Of a stretch of DNA of 9,873 nucleotides, positions 6,669 to 9,873 are shown piece after piece. The position numbers were made by a program, and so were the translations under genes. The first letter of the stretch is position 1. The number at the start of each line of letters is the position of its first letter. Below the pieces are notes generated by a model, which worked only from the letters and a program-made list of their open reading frames with translations, did no database searches and was not told the origin of the DNA. Source of the DNA: Candidatus Aerophobota bacterium (lineage in GTDB: Bacteria; Aerophobota; Aerophobia; Aerophobales; AE-B3A); contig SOJT01000008.1 of the NCBI GenBank assembly GCA_004376485.1, forward strand, positions 1-9,873, in the 5' to 3' direction.

Positions 6669-6866
6669 TTAGTAGCAGCTTTTTGTTATCTCCAACAGAT
6701 CCTCGTAGGTTGCTTTTCGAGGATTGTCACCGATTTCAACGGTCTGCATGCCTTTTTAGCAATTTCGGGCAGGTCTCCTTCCTTCACACCCATGCTTCTG
6801 AGATTGGTGGGCAAATTGAGGTCTTCGATAAGTCTCGTGATCGCTCCTACCGCCTTTGAGGATTCA
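6669..6866 (-). pseudogene. Iron-type alcohol dehydrogenase, C-terminal remnant with frameshift
   Basis: Read on the minus strand from about 6866 the frame gives KAVGAITRLIEDLNLPTNL then RSMGVKEGDLPEIAKKA, the characteristic C-terminal region of group III (Fe-type) alcohol dehydrogenases. Directly after this, a shift of one base gives MQTVEIGDNPRKATYEDL then LEITKSCY and a TAA stop (6671-6669), matching the NPRKATYEDIxEI end of that family. A single A appears missing between the two frames at about 6753. Only about 65 codons remain: the NAD-binding and iron-binding parts are absent. The upstream side is fused to a binding-protein fragment on the other strand. It cannot encode an enzyme, and any link to the amine pathway is unsupported. 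Confidence 0.8.
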
Positions 6867-7445
6867 AGATTAGGATGGGCTTGTCCCAAGTACATTCCTG
6901 AAGATGTATTATCTTCGGTAGAGGATATGGGTAAAGCCGAGGTTAAGGAGAAATTAAAAAACCAAGTCGTAGGTATAGACCCTGGTTCAGGCCTAATGCA
7001 GCACTCTGAGTTAATGATTCAAACAGAGTATCCTGAGCTTGAAGGCTACACGCTGATAGAGGGAAGCGGTCCAATGATGCTAGGAGCTCTCAAGAGGGCT
7101 ATTGCAAGAAATGAGTGGATAGTGACAACCAACTGGGCACCTGATATATCGTGGGCCTCAGTTTCTAAAGCAGCAGGTGGACCTGGACTTCGCTGGCTGG
7201 ATGAACCAAAGAAAATCTTAGGAGGGGAAGAGTTTGTCTCGGTTATAGTAGGGAGAAAATTTTATGAGGACCTTCCTTCTGATATAACTGGATTTTTGAG
7301 CAGAATGTGGTTTGATATGGACGAGATTCTTGCCATGATGGCCTATGTGATAGGAGGTCTCACTACCGAAGAGGTAGTTGAAAAATACATAGAGGATAAC
7401 TCTTCTAAGATAAACTACTGGAAAACAGGGAAAATCTCTTCTTAG
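6864..7445 (+). pseudogene. Betaine-type substrate-binding protein lacking its N-terminal half
   Basis: From about 6864 the plus-strand frame reads RLGWACPKYIPEDV, KNQVVGIDPGSGLMQHSEL, LEGYTLIEGSGPMMLGALKR and TTNWAPDISWAS, then runs normally to a TAG. This is the C-terminal two-thirds of a ProX/OpuAC binding protein, comparable to residues from about 113 onward of the protein at 2619. The signal peptide and first lobe are missing, and upstream sequence belongs to the dehydrogenase remnant. An open frame does extend back to an ATG at 6792, but that part is antisense dehydrogenase sequence without a signal peptide. No ribosome site precedes the internal ATG at 6927. It is therefore almost certainly non-functional as a binding protein, although the remaining frame is undamaged, so the truncation looks recent. 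Confidence 0.8.
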
Positions 7446-7453
7446 CCAATTCC

Positions 7454-7492
7454 TCCGTTACCCTCCACCTCTATAGGGTGGGGGGTAACGGA
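7454..7492 (+). terminator. 17-bp hairpin after the truncated binding-protein gene
   Basis: Arms 7454-7470 and 7476-7492 pair along their full length (two G-U pairs) around a 5-base loop, beginning 9 bases after the stop. No T-run follows on either strand, so it may be an mRNA-stabilising or weak terminator hairpin, not a classical intrinsic terminator. The next gene starts 27 bases later. Confidence 0.5.
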
Positions 7493-7518
7493 AATTAGGT
7501 AATGGAAATTAATAAAGT

Positions 7519-8958
7519 ATGGACAGATTAGCTCCTTTTCTATCTAAAAATGTAATTGAGGAAATTCATACCCGGAGCTTAGAACTACTGGAAAAAGTAG
7601 GAGTAATTTTCCCCTCCTTGAAGGCAAGAAAAATCCTTCAAAAAGGAGGAGCAATAACTAAGGAGAAGAGTGAACTGGTACGTTTCCCTCCCCAGCTGAT
7701 AGATCACTATCTAAAGCTATCTCCATCAGAATTTGTGGTAAAAGCTCGCAGTCCTGATAAAAGTATTATGATAGGAAGAAGCTCTCCAGTTCTTGCTCCA
7801 GGATATGGTGCCGCCTTTATTTTTGAGCTAAACCAGGGTAGAAGAAGAGGAAAAATAAAGGATTTAATAAATTTTATTAAACTAACCCATCTATCTGATG
7901 AACTGGACTGTTCAGGAGGGGTAATTGTTGAACCTCAGGATATTCCAGCAACTACCCGGCATCTTGACATATTAAAGGCCTTAATAATCTACTCTGATAA
8001 ACCTTTTATGGGAGCTGTAGCAGGAAAGGAGGCAGCTCTTGATACCTTAGAGATGGCATCTTTTATATGGGGAGGAGAATCTGAACTTAAAAGAAATCCT
8101 GGAGTTTTAGCTCTAATTAATACCCAGAGTCCCTTATTATACGATCCCAAGACATTAGAGGCACTTTTGGAATACACTTCCTTTGGGCAACCAGTAATAA
8201 TTGCTCCCTTAATTTCAGCAGGGGTATCTGGCCCGGTTACTCTCCTTGGAACAATAATTCAACATAATGCTGAAGTACTATCTGGGGTGGTGTTGGCTCA
8301 AATGATCCGGGAAGGATCACCAGTTATCTATGGGGCAGCTTCTACCTGTGCCGATATGAGAACTGGAGGAACGGCTATAGGGGCACCGGAATCCTCTATT
8401 TTAACCTCGGTTTTTTCTCAAATGGCTTCTTTTTATAACCTTCCCTCAAGGGGAGGTGGAGCTCTCACTGATTCTAAAATTCCAGATGCTCAAAGTGGTT
8501 ATGAAAAGATGATGTCCCTTATGAATACTTTTATAAGTGGTATTGATTTTGTGCTTCATTCTGCAGGTATCCTGGATTCCTACCTTACTATGTCCTACGA
8601 GCAGTTTATTATGGATATAGAAATGATTAAAATCATTAAAAGATTCTTGAGTGGAGTAAATATTTCTCCCGAAAAATTTGCGGTAGATGTGATTAAAAAG
8701 GTAGGTCCTGGTGGACATTTTCTTGATACAGAACATACCAGCAAGTATTTTAAAGAGGAGCTATTTTTACCTCGATTGGGCAACAGAGAAACTTATCAAA
8801 TATGGGAATCGCAAGGCTGCCAGGATACCTTCGCAAGAGCAAATCAGCTGTATAAAGAAATACTGGAGGGATATCAACAACCAAAGATAGAAGCAAATTT
8901 GCAAGAGAAAGTTGAAGAATTTGTTGAAATGAGAAAAAAGAGTTACAGACTACCATAA
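7519..8958 (+). CDS. MttB-superfamily (non-pyrrolysine type) corrinoid methyltransferase
   Basis: A 479-residue complete MttB-superfamily protein, a clear but distant paralogue of the 384-1829 product. Shared landmarks are RFPPQLIDHYLKLSPSEF (55-72), GVSGPVTLLGTI (235-246), ADMRTGGTAIGAPESSI (278-294), GGGALTDSKIPDAQSGYE (312-329), VGPGGHFLDTEHTSKYF (395-411) and the tail LPRLGNRETYQIWE (417-430). No in-frame TAG occurs, so it is the non-pyrrolysine type. The reaction would be methyl transfer from a methylated amine, probably a quaternary one, to a corrinoid protein. The substrate is not deducible. The ribosome site is weak (only GGAAATT and TAAAG near ATG 7519), so translation may depend on the hairpin-bearing leader. 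It lies 43 bases upstream of the DUF2284 gene and likely shares its transcript. Confidence 0.92.
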   Translation: MDRLAPFLSKNVIEEIHTRSLELLEKVGVIFPSLKARKILQKGGAITKEKSELVRFPPQLIDHYLKLSPSEFVVKARSPDKSIMIGRSSPVLAPGYGAAFIFELNQGRRRGKIKDLINFIKLTHLSDELDCSGGVIVEPQDIPATTRHLDILKALIIYSDKPFMGAVAGKEAALDTLEMASFIWGGESELKRNPGVLALINTQSPLLYDPKTLEALLEYTSFGQPVIIAPLISAGVSGPVTLLGTIIQHNAEVLSGVVLAQMIREGSPVIYGAASTCADMRTGGTAIGAPESSILTSVFSQMASFYNLPSRGGGALTDSKIPDAQSGYEKMMSLMNTFISGIDFVLHSAGILDSYLTMSYEQFIMDIEMIKIIKRFLSGVNISPEKFAVDVIKKVGPGGHFLDTEHTSKYFKEELFLPRLGNRETYQIWESQGCQDTFARANQLYKEILEGYQQPKIEANLQEKVEEFVEMRKKSYRLP

Positions 8959-9001
8959 ATAGTATCCAGCGGATTTTTATTTTGAACTGCAAGAAGTAAC
9001 T

Positions 9002-9493
9002 ATGAACAAATACAGTCAAATGGCTAAACAACTCGGAATGTTAGACGCGAAAATTATCAGTTCTAAAGATATTTTTTTTGATCCAAGAGCTATTCTGAAA
9101 TGTAGATGGGGTTGCGATGACTATGGCAGCCAGAAATGCGACGATAGAGGACTACCCTACGAAATGAGGCTACAAATTGTAAGAGCCTATAATCATATTC
9201 TCCTTCTTCACTCCAACGATGGTCAGAAACTTTACTCTGTAGCTCTAAAAATTGAACGGCAAGTGTTTTTGGATGGCTTTTACTTTGCCTTTACCCTTTG
9301 TTCTTGCAAGCTTTGTACCTCATGCAAGGTTGAGGAGGGAATTGGTTGTCCAACCCCCGAGGAAATAAGACCCTGCGATCAACTTTTTGGTATCGATGTG
9401 TACAAAACTGTTCGAAAGCAAGGTTTGCCATGCGAAGTCCTCCAGAACAAGGATGAAAAACAAAATCGCTATGCATTTATATTGATAGCTTGA
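9002..9493 (+). CDS. DUF2284 family cysteine-rich putative metal-binding protein
   Basis: A 163-residue protein with the DUF2284 (COG5423) cysteine pattern: C34-x3-C38-x7-C46 near the N-terminus, then C100-x-C102-x2-C105-x2-C108, C116 and C125. The second group sits in the LDGFYFAFTLCSC segment that corresponds to the family's xxGYYxAxxL-G-x-C motif, followed by RPCDQLFGIDVYKTV (family RPSMEAxGIDV). Ten cysteines suggest iron-sulfur or zinc binding; no enzymatic function is established for the family. DUF2284 genes are often found beside MttB-type methyltransferase and corrinoid genes, and here it directly follows one, so an accessory role in amine or corrinoid metabolism is a reasonable inference. 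The ATG at 9002 has only a weak AAGAAG upstream. It is at the short end for the family but appears complete. Confidence 0.82.
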   Translation: MNKYSQMAKQLGMLDAKIISSKDIFFDPRAILKCRWGCDDYGSQKCDDRGLPYEMRLQIVRAYNHILLLHSNDGQKLYSVALKIERQVFLDGFYFAFTLCSCKLCTSCKVEEGIGCPTPEEIRPCDQLFGIDVYKTVRKQGLPCEVLQNKDEKQNRYAFILIA

Positions 9494-9505
9494 GGAGAGG
9501 AGTTC

Positions 9506-9519
9506 TTAAGCTACCTCAA
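9506..9519 (+). repeat. 14-base inverted match to the transposase remnant boundary
   Basis: TTAAGCTACCTCAA here is the exact reverse complement of 1826-1839. Allowing a one-base gap the match extends further (TTCT upstream). Both copies lie immediately after a gene's 3' end: across the stop of the 384 gene, and 13 bases after the DUF2284 stop. It may be a second scar of the same insertion sequence, or chance. Confidence 0.35.
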
Positions 9520-9632
9520 GTCAACTTTAGACAGGCTTTACCATAGTCTGTAGGGAAAATTTCATTAAACTGAAAGGAGGTGGTGGATTTAAAAATCCTG
9601 AGTTAAAAAGTTATTACTAGTAGGAGGAAAAA

Positions 9633-9873
9633 ATGAGAAGAGGAAAGATGGTAACTGGTTTAATGGTTTTTTTACTGGTGCTCTCAATAGGAACTGCAGG
9701 AGTTTTACAGGCTAAACTCCCGGAAGAGGTGGGGACCAAAGTTAGATTTGGCTATGTAGATTGGCCTGGAGTTACTGTAAAAACAGCCGTTGCCAAACAG
9801 ATTTTGGAATATCTAGGGTATGATGTGGAAACAGAGATGTACCTTGTTGCTGTACTGTATAAGGGACTATCCA
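9633..9873 (+). CDS. proX: Betaine-type substrate-binding protein, N-terminal part (cut by window end)
   Basis: ATG 9633 follows AGGAGG (9622-9627) at ideal spacing and opens a frame that runs off the window: 80 codons visible. It begins MRRGKMVTGLMVFLLVLSIG, a Sec signal peptide with a likely cleavage site after LQA (residues 25-27) and no lipobox cysteine. The mature start KLPEEVGTKVRFGYVDWPGV and then AVAKQILEYLGYDVETEMYL matches the first beta-alpha unit of ProX/OpuAC binding proteins (compare LAYSVWPDW and APLLEEMGYEVTMV in the 2619 protein). It is a separate paralogue, exported as a soluble protein where the 2619 protein is a predicted lipoprotein. It follows DUF2284 by 139 bases and may begin another transporter unit outside the window. 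Confidence 0.85.
   Translation, partial: MRRGKMVTGLMVFLLVLSIGTAGVLQAKLPEEVGTKVRFGYVDWPGVTVKTAVAKQILEYLGYDVETEMYLVAVLYKGLS

Noticed and set aside
6792..6863. N-terminal part of the open frame 6792-7445 as a genuine protein start
   Set aside because: It is antisense to the dehydrogenase remnant, has no signal peptide as a binding protein needs, and shows no family resemblance.
1..9873. CRISPR array, tRNA or rRNA genes
   Set aside because: No regularly spaced repeats and no tRNA or rRNA signature found on either strand.

Overview
The window reads as part of a catabolic island for quaternary or methylated amines in an anaerobic bacterium. It carries three MttB-superfamily methyltransferase genes (one cut by the left edge), a glycine-betaine-type ABC importer with its binding protein, a broken second binding-protein gene, a DUF2284 cysteine-rich protein and the start of another binding protein at the right edge. 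The two complete MttB genes read through without an in-frame TAG. They therefore look like the non-pyrrolysine branch, whose characterised members demethylate betaines (glycine betaine, proline betaine, carnitine, gamma-butyrobetaine) rather than trimethylamine. Strong purine-rich Shine-Dalgarno sites indicate a bacterium. The family mix is common in anaerobic Firmicutes, Atribacterota and related groups, but the sequence does not fix the taxon.

Layout. Bases 3-1829 hold two abutting methyltransferase genes. Bases 1830-2618 are a non-coding scar: a transposase remnant on the minus strand whose start site sits inside a long hairpin, a direct repeat that may be an insertion-sequence end, and about 500 bases with no gene I recognise. 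Bases 2619-6588 are the transporter: lipoprotein binding protein, hairpin terminator, a GC-rich structured spacer, ATPase, then two tandem paralogous permeases whose DNA alternates between near-identical and diverged blocks. Bases 6669-7445 are a scar where the C-terminal end of an iron-type alcohol dehydrogenase (minus strand, frameshifted) is fused to a binding-protein gene lacking its N-terminal half (plus strand). Bases 7519-9493 hold the third methyltransferase gene and the DUF2284 gene. A further binding-protein gene starts at 9633.

How the genes may work together (inference). The ABC system imports a betaine-like compound. The MttB-type enzymes move a methyl group from it to a cobalamin-binding protein for acetogenic or other C1 metabolism. 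DUF2284 is a putative metal-binding accessory of unknown function. No corrinoid protein, no corrinoid reductive activator and no second methyltransferase is present here, so the pathway needs genes elsewhere. By eye the transporter block is richer in G and C than the flanking methyltransferase genes and is bordered by broken genes on both sides, so the island looks assembled from pieces.
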